Shown here: piece by piece, positions 11,532 to 22,862 of the stretch
Layout of the letters: every line of letters begins with the position of its first letter
Position numbering within the stretch: position 1 is the stretch's first letter
From: Phoronis australis
Taxonomy: Eukaryota; Phoronida; Phoronidae
DNA: 64,000 bases
Assembly: GCA_002633005.1 (NCBI GenBank)
Contig: NMRA01000071.1
Span: forward strand, 1,073,730 to 1,137,729
Direction: 5' to 3'
Notes under the pieces: model-generated
Database searches by the model: none
Seen by the model: only the letters and a program-made list of their open reading frames with translations
What the model was told of the DNA's origin: nothing
Made by a program: the position numbers and the translations under genes

Positions 11532-12426
11532 GGTCAGATAAGGATATGTGCTGAAATACTGCTATTCATGACATTGTCATTGTAATGTATAGTACACTGG
11601 CATACTTGTCACTACCCACAGAAGTTAGGAGCATAAAAATACAGTCAATGGTCCTAAACACTCAAACATTAACCAGTCTAGCAAGAGTTTTATAATGACT
11701 GACATTGCTTTTGTCGGTACCATTCAGCAGTGCCTCTGTCTCTGACTGCCATCCTACAGTCATACAGAGTATTCAATTATTTCGGAGGGTGTTTGTTGCT
11801 GTGAAATTAGGATTATACACACTCTTTTGTATAGTCAGCAAGATAAAACCTCACCCTTTTTTGAGTTGGAACAGTGATTAAAACTGACCCATTTTGGTGA
11901 GAGCCTCAATGGAAGAATCAACTTTTCTGATAACATAATTATGCAAAGTTATTATTTACAGGGAATTGAATTTCAGCAAAAAGCTCTCTGGGCGGTATTC
12001 TTTTTAAAACAACAAACCTCAGTTGCATATGAAACCTTCAGTGGTTTTGGTACTAAAATGGATCATTTTGTACAGTTCCAACCAAAAAATTATTTTTTTG
12101 TGTGGAATTTATTTGGAAATTCACCCTTTCATGGTGACTTTTGCAATTCCCGAGTCACTGGTCAGAGTGTCACATTTGGTCATATGAAATCTATGCAAGT
12201 CTCCTCTCTCCTGGACCCCGACTGGTCGACTGTTTCATTTTTTCTTTCCACGTTCACATGATGTCAAGTGTTGTAGAGTTTCAACAATCATCTATTAACA
12301 TCAGTCTAATTGCAAAACAAGATCTCAGAACCATTCTAAAACATTCTGAAACTACTAAGGTTCGCTGTTATCAAAGCATCCTGGAGTTAGACATTGTAAG
12401 CAAGCGAACTTTAAAAACCTGCCTCC

Positions 12427-12567
12427 CGTTCAGTAGCGCTAGGACCTCGCTAAAAAGCAAGACTTTGCGAGATTACGTGAGATATTGCCGTGTATTTTAA
12501 ATGAGAACACGTGACTTTGACTAGGTTTTAGCTAGGTCCTAGCGTAGGTCCTAGCGTCTACTGAACG
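12427..12567. mobile_element. 141-bp MITE with CGTTCAGTAG inverted ends
   Basis: It begins CGTTCAGTAGCGCTAGGACCT; its right end is the complement, CTACTGAACG preceded by AGGTCCTAGCGT, repeated once more just inside. The interior (AGCAAGACTTTGCGAGATTAC) recurs at 61808-61903. It is non-coding and too small for an autonomous element. Confidence 0.7.
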
Positions 12568-15450
12568 CACGCCTGGTTCATTAAAATGACTACTAGTAGG
12601 TTGCAAAAACATCTCACATTTCAAAATTGGGAGCTCAGGGTACTTCAAAGATTTTAAGCTGGGTCACTAAACCCAAATTGACAGTTTCTTGTGCGTTACT
12701 TGGGTTGGATTGTTATCCAGGCAATAGTCACTGGCAATCCAAATTTTGAGAACAAGTTTTAACGCCTGCTATTCAGTGAAAAATAGGTTCCTGTTATACA
12801 GTAGAAAACACTGTTTCTCAAAGTGGGGGTGCCCTGTATGTTACTATGACCATTATGTTTTGCTCTGAGCAACATGATAGTGTTTCATTCTTGTGGTTAT
12901 GATCTACATAATACAGCAGTGATTTTAGTCAACATTTCGGTCTTTTCGAACAGTTTTTCAAAATTACAAATTTGACTCTTACTGAGGGGGCCTCCTCGTG
13001 GCAAGAGTTGGGCAGTGTGAAATGCTTCAGAACATTCGCACTGGCAAACACCCTCACGTTGACATCATTAATGTGTTCCTAGAAATAGTATATACCCATA
13101 AGCTACAAAACACACAACATGCCAAGAAATTTATCTAACCATTGGGAACTTTATTTTGCTGATGTATTGATTAGAAATATGGTTTAGTTTAGCGATAAAC
13201 TTGAGTACTAAGTCTGGGTATTAACATAGCCGTGGGCGCACAGCAGGGCTATCCCCTCGTCATTGCAAACCCTTCCCCTGATAGAAATTCATTCCAGTTT
13301 TGTTCTTGCCTAGCTTCCCTGTCCCTGTCCCCTGTTCATGCAGTGCTTCCAAGTTCCCTCACATTACAGTCATTGGTTGCCAACAATTTCAAGTTTAGCA
13401 ACCTCTTGAATAATTCTGACTACACCAGTGATGCTATGGGAATAGGTTACTAAAGACACGACTGTCATTCAAGTTGCACATTCACTGCCTTGTGAAAGCA
13501 TAAACCATTATGAAATTAACACCTGGGCCCTGGGTTTGAACTTTTTACTCAGAATTATTTTTGTTATTTTCTATTCTAGTTTTGTTTGAACTTGAGATAA
13601 GTTTCTTTTATTCTATGTGCTTATTGATGGCAATTAATGACCCCAGCATTAGAGCTAAGAGTTTGAGTAAGAGGTTTTGCTAGAAATCTTGAGTTTTTAC
13701 TCAAATTTTAGCTCGAATCTATTGGTCATTAATGTGATGATATCGCTCCACATTTTATAGCTACTTACGGTTTACTGCCTGATCCATCTTTTGATGTACC
13801 CCTTGCCGGAAGTTCAACAATATACATCGTATGCCCTTGTCAGTCAATCATTGTGTTCTTATTACAACATTACATGCCATAACCGGCATGACAATTAAGT
13901 ACTATCTTGATCTCCCAAGAAAGTGGACTAGAAGTGACAAAAACAATTTCGAGTTTGATTTGGATTGAAAGTTTCACTCTAGAGGTGTATTCCCAAAACA
14001 TGATCGCATAATCCCTTTTCAGGGTTTTAAATCAATCCATACAAGACTGGGCTGGAATCTGTTTAGCCCAAAAAGCATTTAAATGCTATGTGGAGAATAA
14101 TAAAACATCTGTACTAAACTGTGTTGAAAAAATGAACCCTTTTGGAGTTCCGTATCCACAAATTGTACCATTTTTCTAGCTGCTATTAACCCAACCTCTT
14201 TTTAGAATCGCCATGTAACAATATAAGAATGGTCTGGTACAAACAATGTTGGTTTTGGCCAAATTAGCAGCAAAAATCACAAGCACTCACATGAAGATTG
14301 GCATTGGATTTGGATACTAGTGTCTGATGTCAATCTTCATTTGTGAGCTCGTGATCAGACTCTTGATCTCGTACTGTTCCTTACTGAGATTACATGTGGT
14401 ATATTGGCTTCGGTTGAACTGATAGTTTGTTATTGCTTAAGACCTGGTGCAATAACTATGGCTTTGAGCAATAACAAAGTTTGAATTCTTCCAAGTCCAC
14501 TAAAGAACAAGTTGAGACAGGGATATATACAGGGCTTGGAATTTTCCTTTTTCGTTTTTATTTCCTCTTATTCGATTTCCAGCTTCTTTTTCATCGTTTT
14601 TTTTTTGGCTAACTTGATTCATGCAAAAACATTTATTTCAGTTTAATTTTACAACACAAAAATATTTCCATCACACAAGCCTATTTGTGAAATGATAGAT
14701 CACCTGGAAAATTTTCCTCTTATAGTCATTCCAATTCCTGTATATAGTGGTAATTTGTTCAGATCAAAATTTATTCTTTTTCACATAAGACGCATTTATA
14801 GCAACTTTAAGGGATTTAATTCAAAGGAAATCTGGAAGCTAGAAGACACCATCTGATAAGCGCATTCTGAAGAAACAATTGTGCTTGTACTTCCCAAGAT
14901 GTTCAACTCACATTGTTAGGTATAGGGATAGGGTTCATTTCACCATCCTTGGGCTTTCAGAGTACCCTCCTAAAACCATTCCAAGGGGGTACTCCCACAG
15001 GTTTATACAAAATACAACACTCAATTGGGTGATTTTTCTCAAACAATTTCTTTTCAAAATTGTGCTTGAAAAAATCCCTACCAAAGCAAACTTTTTCCCA
15101 TGAATACAATGGGTTTCACTCTGGAAGTTAAACACACTGTATATGATACCTTTTTCCTACTGCAAAAGAAACCTGTATTTTTAAAACCTTGGACACCAGA
15201 CTCATTTTTGACAACAGGAATCCCTGAGCCGACTTCTTCAAGCTTAATGGGTGAAAAAGACAGCTGTCCAAGAATTATTACGAAAGGATTCAGTTGTTAG
15301 CATTAGCTCTTATAAAAAGGTTGTGCATTTGAAACATTAGGCTACAATTTTATTGAAGTCCAAACCTCGGACCACAAACAAGGTTTTTTAGCCACTGTCT
15401 AAACGGGTGGAGATTCTTCTAGTACCAGATATGCACAAAACTAAAGGTTA
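12568..15450. other. Non-coding interior of the 5.7-kb insertion
   Basis: Open frames are short (longest about 75 codons) and unrecognised. There is a short pyrimidine-rich T tract near 14600. No transposase motif was found on either strand. Confidence 0.5.
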
Positions 15451-15892
15451 GGGCCCATTTGGAACAACTCTCGGGTATTTTAGTAGCTACAAATTTACCC
15501 TCGGAACATCTGGAGCACCTCGGCTATTTTCCTATTTACATGTACAATTTTTTCTTAGAAACACTTCAGGTATTTTCGTAGCCTCAAATATCCTCTCGGA
15601 GATGAATGTTATCCAAAATATGGCAAGTCACGTGATTTTCAATCTTGACAATAATAAGGTAACTGAAGTCCGCACACATGAAGAGAGCGTTCACCTATTA
15701 GGTGAAATTTGAGGTTACGAAAACACCCAAGGTGTTCTGGATGCCCTTGGAAGTTAATGTTTTCAGTGCATGCTCGAACTTTATGGCCAATCATTCTCCA
15801 CTAAGTTTGATAATCACGAAGGTTAAATTCACCTCCATTGAGAAGTTTGAGGTCCCGAATATACCCAAGGTGATCTGAATGGCTAAGGACCC
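15451..15892. mobile_element. Foldback-like element, 442 bp
   Basis: The left end GGGCCCATTTGG and the complement of the right end GGGTCCTTAGCC bracket four copies of a GGTATTTTCGTAGCCTCAAAT-like motif. Two are direct (about 15477, 15570) and two inverted (about 15705, 15850). The structure could fold into a long hairpin. It is non-coding, and no target duplication is recognised. Confidence 0.5.
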
Positions 15893-16085
15893 TCACGTTG
15901 TGCGGGGTCCCACCTCAAAAAGGGAAATGGGGAAGAAAAAATTATTATGTCAACGAGGTGAGAATTTTGGCTACCTGGAGGGTCAAAAATTGTGTTGTTC
16001 TAGGAAGTGAAGACTGTGTAGTCTGCGAAGTGGTGGAAATTGGGTGCCAGCAGTGTCTACTGTAACACTGTACTAAGACAGATAG

Positions 16086-16231
16086 GGGGAAGGGGGCGCG
16101 GCAAGAGGGCCATGGCCCTGCCTAAAATTCTCCCAGATTCCATTTGCTTGTTTGGGGGTGCAAATGTCTGACAGGCAAAATACTCTGCCCTTGCCGCTAC
16201 CCCCTAACTCAAAATCCTGGATCATCCCCTG
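16086..16231 (-). repeat. hAT-like short element, inverted copy
   Basis: Read on the - strand it starts CAGGGGATGATCCAGGATTT, passes GCAAGGGCAGAG and ends in a G-rich GGGGGCGCG-like region mirrored at 16090. It is the same family as 5382 and 33615. Its outer end abuts a 16-bp palindrome (16232-16247), beyond which a second CAGGGGAGGATCCAGGATTT begins in opposite orientation. Confidence 0.55.
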
Positions 16232-16253
16232 CTGTAAGATCTTACAGCAGGGG
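16226..16253. repeat. 28-bp perfect palindrome joining two hAT-like ends
   Basis: CCCCTG at 16226, then CTGTAAGATCTTACAG, then CAGGGG ending at 16253. The central 16 bases equal an 8-bp sequence plus its complement, as expected if two elements inserted head to head at one site. Confidence 0.8.
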
Positions 16254-16666
16254 AGGATCCAGGATTTCGGGACGTTTTCAATTCATAAAATGCATTCAAA
16301 CAATGAAACTGAAAAAATGCCAAGTGAAAAGAGTGAAGCCATTGTTAATTCAGGTTTATTTTCCTAGTAAAGAAACGTTAATTACATGATTCTACTACAG
16401 TTTGTTGGTAATATCACAATATATAAACAGCTACCTCACCAAAGAGTTCCCCCCGACCGCAAACTCGACCCAGTCTCAAAATAACTTTTACTCTGGCGAC
16501 ACCTAGCGACCTGAGAACGTAATACCGGATGTTAGCATGCGCAGAGCAAACTTCCTGGTTAAAAATTGCCAGCTGACAGCCAATGAAAACCATCGTTCTA
16601 GTGCGCTGTACCTGGGCCTTCACAAGCAATCCGTGACGTCACTTGTGAGGCCCGGGAACCAGGTTA

Positions 16667-17693
16667 GGAACTCACTAAGGTTCGCAACTTGGCTGTGGAT
16701 CGTCGCTACTTCAGTGACAGCCCATCTACTGCGGAACTTCACGTTTTTACCGACGCTAGTACCGAAGCGTAGGGTGGTGTGTGTTATCTGAGGTCTGGTC
16801 ATCATACTAGCATTGTAATGGCCAAAACTCGCGTGAAACCTCTGAAGAACATCACACTACCACGACTGGAATTACTAGCTACACTTATTGCTGCACAAAT
16901 TGCCAACTTTGTGGAGAAATCATTGCTTGATTCTCTGACTATCGTGAAAAAAATTTCTGTGGTCAGACAGTCAGATTGCCATTCACTGGATATCGGGACA
17001 CAAGCCTCTGCCTGTGTTCGTTCAAAACCGAGTCAATGAAATCAAATCCGCACAATTTGACTCAATTAACTACTGCCCCACTATGGACAATCCCTGCGGA
17101 CTTACTGAGAAGAGGCATCACTACTCAACAGCTGAAACACAATAATTTGTGGTGGAAGGGCCCATCCTGGTTACCGCAGGGTGACTGGCCCATCAGCACA
17201 CTCTCTAACATTGTGGTTACTTTGATCAAAACACGTGCTTCTGATGCAGAAAATCTGGATTGTGTATGCGACAGCTCGTCTGCGATTCAACTGTCTACTA
17301 CAACATCAACGGAATTTCATTGTCATGGTCTACAACAAAACATTGTGGAGATGAACCGTTATGGAACATTAGATAAACTACTCCTTGTGACCGCATATAT
17401 GTTATTCGAGTGGCTCTCATAACCACAACACTAATCGGATAACAATTGAGGAACTTCGACAAGCGTGTTTAATGTGGTTACGCAATAAACAAAGTCTGGA
17501 ATACCGTCGGGAGCTAAAAGCATTAACCGATAATGCTTCGCCCAAAACACCGCTGTTGAAACAACTTAACCTATTTCTGGACAAAGACGGACTGATTCGT
17601 TCTGCGGGACGATTGCAAAATGCACCAGTGGAGTACGGTGCTAAAAATCCTATTTTACTACCCCCCAATCATTGTTTCAGCCATCACAGATAT
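16667..17693 (+). pseudogene. BEL/Pao retrotransposon continuation: RNase H and pre-integrase remnant
   Basis: Starting at the second GGAACTCACT copy the Pao reading resumes: NLAVDRRYFSD, then the RNase H motif ELHVFTDAS (about 16737-16763), YLRSGHHTSIVMAKTRV and LPRLELLATLIAAQIANFVE. A later piece has NPADLLRRG-like and WWKGPSWLPQGDWP, found between RNase H and integrase. 17472-17693 gives MWLRNKQSLEY, LNLFLDKDGLIRSAGRLQNA and ILLPPNHCFSHH, the segment preceding the integrase zinc finger. It stops before the integrase core, so the 3' third of the element is missing. Stops and frame changes show it is dead. Confidence 0.8.
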
Positions 17694-17699
17694 TGGTAA

Positions 17700-18065
17700 T
17701 TTCCGTTCTCCGAAGAACCACGTATGTACTGCATAGGCCTATGCCTTTACACAATAGTTAAATGCAATTTTGTAAAAACGCTGTACTAACTAAATATAAC
17801 GTTGTGCTTACGTCGTGTGTTTGATAGGACTAATCGGGAGTGCCCCGGGGAAAAGTTAGCAAAGAATTTGTCGTTGTTTCACTTAGAATAACTACAAAGA
17901 GAGAAACTCAATATGTCAGCAATATTGATGAGTTTGACAAATTAGACTATCTGAATATTAATGGGATTGTAAGCTGTGAATTGAAAAATTGGCAATAAGA
18001 CATAGCTAGTAAGTAAACAGCACCCTTCGGGAACCCCTTATCTGTTAATGATAGGTCATCGTCTT
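17700..18065. other. Non-coding junction between BEL/Pao and Harbinger transposase
   Basis: No gene or clear LTR was found. The lost 3' end of the BEL/Pao element must have abutted Harbinger sequence here. The segment just 3' of the transposase pseudogene may be its decayed C-terminal coding region. Confidence 0.4.
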
Positions 18066-18542
18066 CTACCGGAGGAATGGATCAAGTTCGAAAGCAAACC
18101 AAGACTCGTCGAGACTTGTCAAACCTAATGCCAGTTCCAAGATAACAAGTAGCTGATCAAGGTGAGTAAGTTTATCAATACCTTTTTCGTCGCAGATCAA
18201 CGTTACTTTGAGACTGTCATCGTTCTTTCTGTTTACGAAATCGTGTTCCTTCTCAGGCGGTGCAATGATCTTAACATTTGTTCCATCAACTTTAGCTATT
18301 AAACCGGGAAATTGAGCCACTCAATAGAAAGCGCCCTTTATTTCATTAAGCTTCTGTGGGGTTGTAAGTAATCTTACAAATCTATTCAAATGTACATATG
18401 TATTGCTATTGCAGATGTGACGCTTGTAACCGACAGCGTTCATGACGCTGCCAGTTGCAAGATGCCATAGGTACACCAACATTTCAATTAAAGTTGGCAG
18501 AGAGAAATTTCTCTTCGTGGCAGGTTTGTTATTTTCACCCAC
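18066..18542 (-). pseudogene. PIF/Harbinger transposase (HARBI1-like), fragment with in-frame stop
   Basis: The - strand frame from 18542 reads RNFSLPTLIEMLVYLWHLATGS, the typical N-terminal helical part of Harbinger transposases. After an in-frame stop at 18321-18323 it continues FPGLIAKVDGTN, IIAPPEKEHDFVNRKN, KVTLICDEKG. This matches the first catalytic-Asp region (family: FPGVxGAIDGTH) and the following FVNRK block, with the usual His changed to Asn. The downstream A-x-x-PGSxHD block and the last acidic residue are not readable; the frame degenerates after about residue 150. It lies about 150 bp inside the right TIR. Confidence 0.8.
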
Positions 18543-18689
18543 TATACCACAAATAAAACGAATATAAAGTCCAAAACAAATCTTCCCTCTGAACTCTTAA
18601 TCAGTGAATTTGTTCAGAGGATCTCTAAGTTCTCTCTCAAATTGCCGCTGTCGAAATCTATAGAGCGATTTCATCTTGATTTGTATGAA

Positions 18690-18869
18690 AGTTATCCGAG
18701 GTCTGATGGACCGGTAACTTGATACGGCGGATAGTGTGATTTATGCGGCGGATAACTAAACGATTTTTATGCAACCCAACTTAACCGGTTATACGTCGGA
18801 TAAGGACTTACATGTATCCGGCGAATAAGACCTTGCACGCCGGGTAGCAAGTTTTATGCAACCGGGCCC
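18690..18869 (-). repeat. Harbinger right terminal inverted repeat region
   Basis: It contains repeated GGCGGATA/CGGCGAATAAG units, and its outer end is complementary to the left TIR at 7106. An internal copy of the GGTTGCATAAAA end motif sits about 95 bp from the tip. Confidence 0.75.
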
Positions 18870-19448
18870 TGGTGTAATTCATTGGATTTGGATGAGGTAC
18901 TGTTAATATGATGTATTCATCTGCCAACTGAACTTATTTCGTGATTTTTCTTGATCTTGACATATTCGTGTGGCAGTTGATAAACATACTGCATGAAAAT
19001 AGACACTCAGTTTGTGTTCTTTGCATTCTCAGGTCTACAATTTTGTAAGTCGTTTGGCGGCCGCCACTCTTCTGAATCCGCATTTGTCTTTCAGCAGGAT
19101 AGAACTACAGCAAATAAGTATTCTGTCAAAATAATTCGTCGCCGTTATGACAAATAACTCTGTTTGCAACAAAATCGTGTTTAGCTAAATTTTAAAATGA
19201 CTAAGTCATTGGGCTACTAAAAGAACCAGTATGTTAATTCACCTGACTACAAACCATATCTGAGACTAGCGATGACGAATTCCACATCATCTTGTCTGAA
19301 TACGTTTAGCGTTTATTTGTTTCCCCAGTTTGTCAGTTGGCAATTCGTGTTTGGGATTAATTTGCGTACCCATTACCCAGGATATCCATATTAATTCTGT
19401 AAATTGAACTTCAATACTTCTGCGTGTCATGACACAGCGCAACAGCAT
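18870..19448. other. Non-coding stretch
   Basis: No gene, repeat or RNA was recognised. Confidence 0.5.
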
Positions 19449-19749
19449 TTTAACCTAACATTGTTTTTTTGTTTCTAAAAGGATTTTGAGAGCAGATTGG
19501 GTATCCATCTCGGGTTTTTGCGATACAAGTATAATAGAATTGGCCGCACATAACAAAACTGGATTGGTCACCCCAAGCGACAAACATGAATACATGTAAA
19601 TGCTCACGTGGTACGAATGAATTCATCACCCAGATCTTTCCATCGCCGTCACACTTGTGATTCTTTCCTTCGCTGAAGATGAGTGTCTTACTAGAGGTTC
19701 CAAAACTGCTGTCGCAGTAGCAAGTGGAGGATATCACGCCCGCCAGTTT
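19449..19749 (-). CDS. Putative exon of a cysteine-containing secreted protein
   Basis: On the - strand an acceptor (ACATGCTCTAG) is followed by an open frame of about 100 codons: KLAGVISSTCYCDSS, then GKNHKCDGDGKIWVMNSF, AWGDQSSFVMCGQFYYTC and YPICSQNP. Six cysteines, a hydrophobic/aromatic core (FVAWGDQSSF) and strong composition bias suggest a folded extracellular domain. A possible donor (TTAG|GTTAAA) lies at the 3' end near 19449. I do not recognise the family. It shares strand with the WSC exon at 6317-6630, the nearest other host exon, so it could belong to the same gene with the transposon nest in the intron. That link is speculative. Confidence 0.35.
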
Positions 19750-21569
19750 CTAGAGCATGTGGAAGATCTTAAATATTATAAAGTTTCCCGATAGTAATCC
19801 TCAGGGCCGATGTTTGTAATACGACAAAGTATAGTTTTCCAGATTTCACCATTTAAGCCCTGGCTTCTATGGGGGAAATGGTACGAGTGTATATAAACGA
19901 AAAATATTGGTGAACACCTTGCTGAATGGGTGAAGGTGAGGGAGGCGTGGTTAAGAGGTCTTAAGTTAAGTAGTAACCAATTCGGCTATCGCTGTCCACA
20001 ACGAATAAACACCGGTACACTGCAAGGTCAGTTAAGACTAGCTAGGTGCTGTAATAGACGCTGGTTGGACACAAAAATGTAAGACTTAACTGGACTTAAG
20101 AATTCTTCTAGCTACTTAGTAGAAACTATGTGTTTGTTGTTTGGCTTCTGTGACACGGGTTTGTGATTGATCTGGATAGGTCATTTTCCTTCTTCTTCTG
20201 GTCGGGACTTTCAAACGTACACTGCTTGCCATCACGTTCAAATAAGATTTCATACATTTTCAGAAAAACCATGCTGTCCAGATCAAAAATACTACGTGAA
20301 TCGTCACTGTAGCCAGGTCATAGCATAGGCGTAGTGTTTTGCTCAAATTGATAACCGGTTTTGCTGATTTCAGTTAGTCCGTGTTCTGGCCCTCTTAAAT
20401 GATCATTGCCCTCTAACGAGAAAGTTGAAAGCAGGAGTAGACTAAAACTTGATACTCCCTGGGTCACAGATTGTGCATTTTGGTTCTTGGTAGATGGTGT
20501 TCTTTTTAGAGGAGGGGGTTAAAGAGTTCCCCACCGGGCTGATTACCTTTTGACCTGTTCCAATATTTTATCGACCTTAGTTTCCTCCTGCCCTCCATTC
20601 CTGGCGTTTTACCTCTACCTGCACACTACCCACTCGCATCTTCCACCAAATTTTTCACCTCTGCGTGTCATTTTTAAGTGGAGCCTTCACGCGTATTCTT
20701 TATCTCTGTGATTACTTGGCGAAATTCGTTAGAAGCACTACGTACAGTAAAGATGTCAATAATAAGTATTTTTTTGTAGAAAATGATCCGCCCTAAATCA
20801 CTCAACCGTGTGCAGTAAATATTGTGACGTGGGGTTGGGGAATAACACTCCATGATGCAGGCTATAAGAGCCCGCAAAGTAAATTACTAGCACGGAGGTC
20901 GCCTAGTTGCATCTTTTTCTTTTACATTTAGAAGTTGTAAATTAATACAACTGCACTTTGTTTAGCGAAGCTGGAAACTATCGCTTAGTTTGTGCTATGC
21001 ACTTTGCAATAGCTAGAATCGTGCAAAAACTTCTGTAAGAAAGCTTACGGAGGCCAACATTACTACATAATAATTTGTCTTTGCTTTGTGGTCTCAAACT
21101 CAAGTACCTCCTATTGCCGTTACCTCCTCACATTTTGAGGTAAATTTGCCCCCTCCCCTCTCGCCGCGCAGTGTCTTCTCACTTCGCTAGTGTTGGAACA
21201 TACCCTTTGGAAGCAGTCACCAGTTTGAAGATTTTGCTTCATTACCTCTTGAACAGATTGTTAGTGCTAGAGCTGGATGAGGCAAGACAGTATTTTCTAC
21301 CCTCTCTCCTTTAACGGAAGGAAACTGCCTAAGAGGGGTTTCCGTGTTAGGCATGAGGCAAATGGTGACATTTGATTCAATTATCTGATCACCCTGCTCC
21401 TGTTATCGGATAACCTTCCACAATTTTCTTAACTAAAATATTTCAAAGTCATATGGAGTATAGTGTAAACGAGTATAAAATAAAAACCAAATAATAAAGA
21501 TATAAAATTAGGTACATTAATATTAAGGTACCGTCTTCTTAAGATTATTAGAACTGTGCTGTTGATAGC
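19750..21569. other. Non-coding stretch
   Basis: No gene was recognised. The region near 21100-21180 is pyrimidine-rich (TACCTCCTCA, CCCCCTCCCCTC). Confidence 0.5.
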
Positions 21570-21872
21570 CGCTCGTGGAATAATGCTGCGCGTTATGTTC
21601 ACTTGTGCGATATAGGGATGACGACAGCGCGCTCACACTGCGCTATTGAAGAACACCGGCGTTCTTACAAGAATTTCTGTTCTCAATCACCAGATGTCAG
21701 CAAGTGTAGATTCGCGAGTACACATATGAATAATAAGATTGTGCAATATGAAAAAAGCGCGCAGATTGCCACAGGTCGTGGGTCGAGGGGGTCGTGGGTT
21801 ATATGTCGTGGGGTTGTGGGTTGAGGAGGTCGTGGATGGAGGGGGTCGAGGAGTATGGTGGTCGAGGGAGTT
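21570..21872 (+). repeat. Dispersed repeat ending in GTCGTGGGTCGAGG minisatellite
   Basis: 21570-21770 (AGCCGCTCGTGGAATAATG..., GTTCTTACAAG..., CATATGAATAATA) resembles 41390-41580 and more weakly 26075-26250. 21775-21872 is an array of GGTCGTGGGTCGAGGG / GTCGTGGGTTGAGGAG variants. The same order, body then array, recurs at 41.4-41.66 kb, so this is a mobile or recurrent module rather than an isolated simple repeat. Confidence 0.6.
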
Positions 21873-22720
21873 TCACTACAATCCGAAAAAACATCTCTGA
21901 AGATTGTGGATTTGTCACTCTTCACAATCTTTGCCTTTCTATTTTAATGTTCTGTGGTACTTCGCTTCTTAACTCATAAGGTCTTTTTATCTTCGAATTT
22001 CATTTGGATATTCAGGGCTCCGCACTGAGCTATTGCTATGAAAAAACGCGAACTGTTAATGCTAATTGAACATTTAACCACGAGAGTTGTCATGCAAATT
22101 TTTCAGACGGACTTATCAGGAACTGATCCACAGGCAGCCTGAGAAATTTACATGTTGTCTGATCTGTCACCTAAAAAAATTCACAGTCTAAGAATTTGAT
22201 TAGTTGGTGCAACTGAAGATAAGTCAGCTAATTTACATGAAGCACTGCAGTGAATGAAAATTAATTTTTTAATCAAATGCTCAAACCATAGCCAATCGAT
22301 TTACACTTAAGGTAGTCAACTTTGACGAAATGGACTGTGACTTCCCCTGTCCTCAAATTACGACGAGGACGTTGGCCACTTAGGCACTTCAATTTAATTA
22401 CAATTCACCTATCTAAGTAATTAATAATTATGGAAAATTGAGAAGAGTTTCCGCCCGTCCCAGCATTACGGCGGGGGATGGCGGGGGTATGAAGTGTTTG
22501 TAAAACCAATGCGATTGTCAAACGTTTCTGTGGAGCCGTTTCCATTGCTGTTGTTGCGACTCGGGAATTATTTTCTATACATGGCGTGCCTGACCATGTC
22601 GGTGCTACTGTTGAAACTGGTATGCTTATTACAGTGGTGCTACAGTTCCTGAAGCCGCTCATAATTATGTACGTTGTGTTTTGGCTGATTTTGATGCTGC
22701 TGCCGTTGCTGCTGTTGCGT
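21873..22720. other. Non-coding stretch
   Basis: No gene was seen. 22676-22720 is rich in GCTG/GTTGCT triplets. Confidence 0.5.
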
Positions 22721-22862
22721 GGGCGGCGCAGGATCGAAAAAGTAGGGCTATAGCCCCTCAGTCCCCATGAGGTGCATTACCCATAGACCATGGGCGGCGC
22801 AGCAAGGAAAGAAGTCTGGGCGCTATAGCCCCCAGCTCACCATGGTGCACCGTCCACGTGAT
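22721..22862 (+). repeat. 71-bp tandem repeat, two units
   Basis: Both units start GGGCGGCGCAG (22721 and 22792) and contain GGGCNNTAGCCCC followed by CCATGRGGTGCA-like sequence. Each holds a small GGGGCTATAGCCCC-type palindrome. Confidence 0.7.

Larger units (their letters stand above)
10966..16666. mobile_element. 5.7-kb unclassified insertion inside BEL/Pao
   Basis: It is flanked by GGAACTCACT duplications. The left end starts TAGTCTCCTACACAGACC; the complement of the right end starts TAACCTGGTTCCCGGGCC, only loosely similar. Both ends hold TACAGCGCACT about 45-70 bp inside, followed by TTCATTGRCTGT, so degenerate inverted termini are likely. A 9-10-bp duplication is typical of Mutator-like elements, but no transposase is recognised. 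The interior has no convincing ORF. It holds a small MITE (12427), a palindrome (11508), a foldback element (15451) and hAT-like ends (16086-16280), so it has itself been a landing site. Near the right end, CCTGGGCCTTCACAAG and CTTGTGAGGCCCGGG form an imperfect hairpin. Confidence 0.65.
7106..18869. mobile_element. PIF/Harbinger DNA transposon, enlarged by nested insertions
   Basis: The left end GGGTCAGGTTGCATACAAG at 7106 and the complement of the right end, GGGCCCGGTTGCATAAAAC ending at 18869, are inverted copies. The similarity runs about 110 bp inward. It includes TTATTCGCCGGATA on both sides and a second subterminal GGTTGCAYAAAA (left about 7204, right about 18770). Just inside the left TIR is a Myb/SANT gene, and just inside the right TIR is a transposase gene, converging. 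This is the classic two-gene Harbinger layout. A BEL/Pao remnant with its own insertion fills the middle. No exact 3-bp target duplication is evident, as expected for an old copy. Confidence 0.8.
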
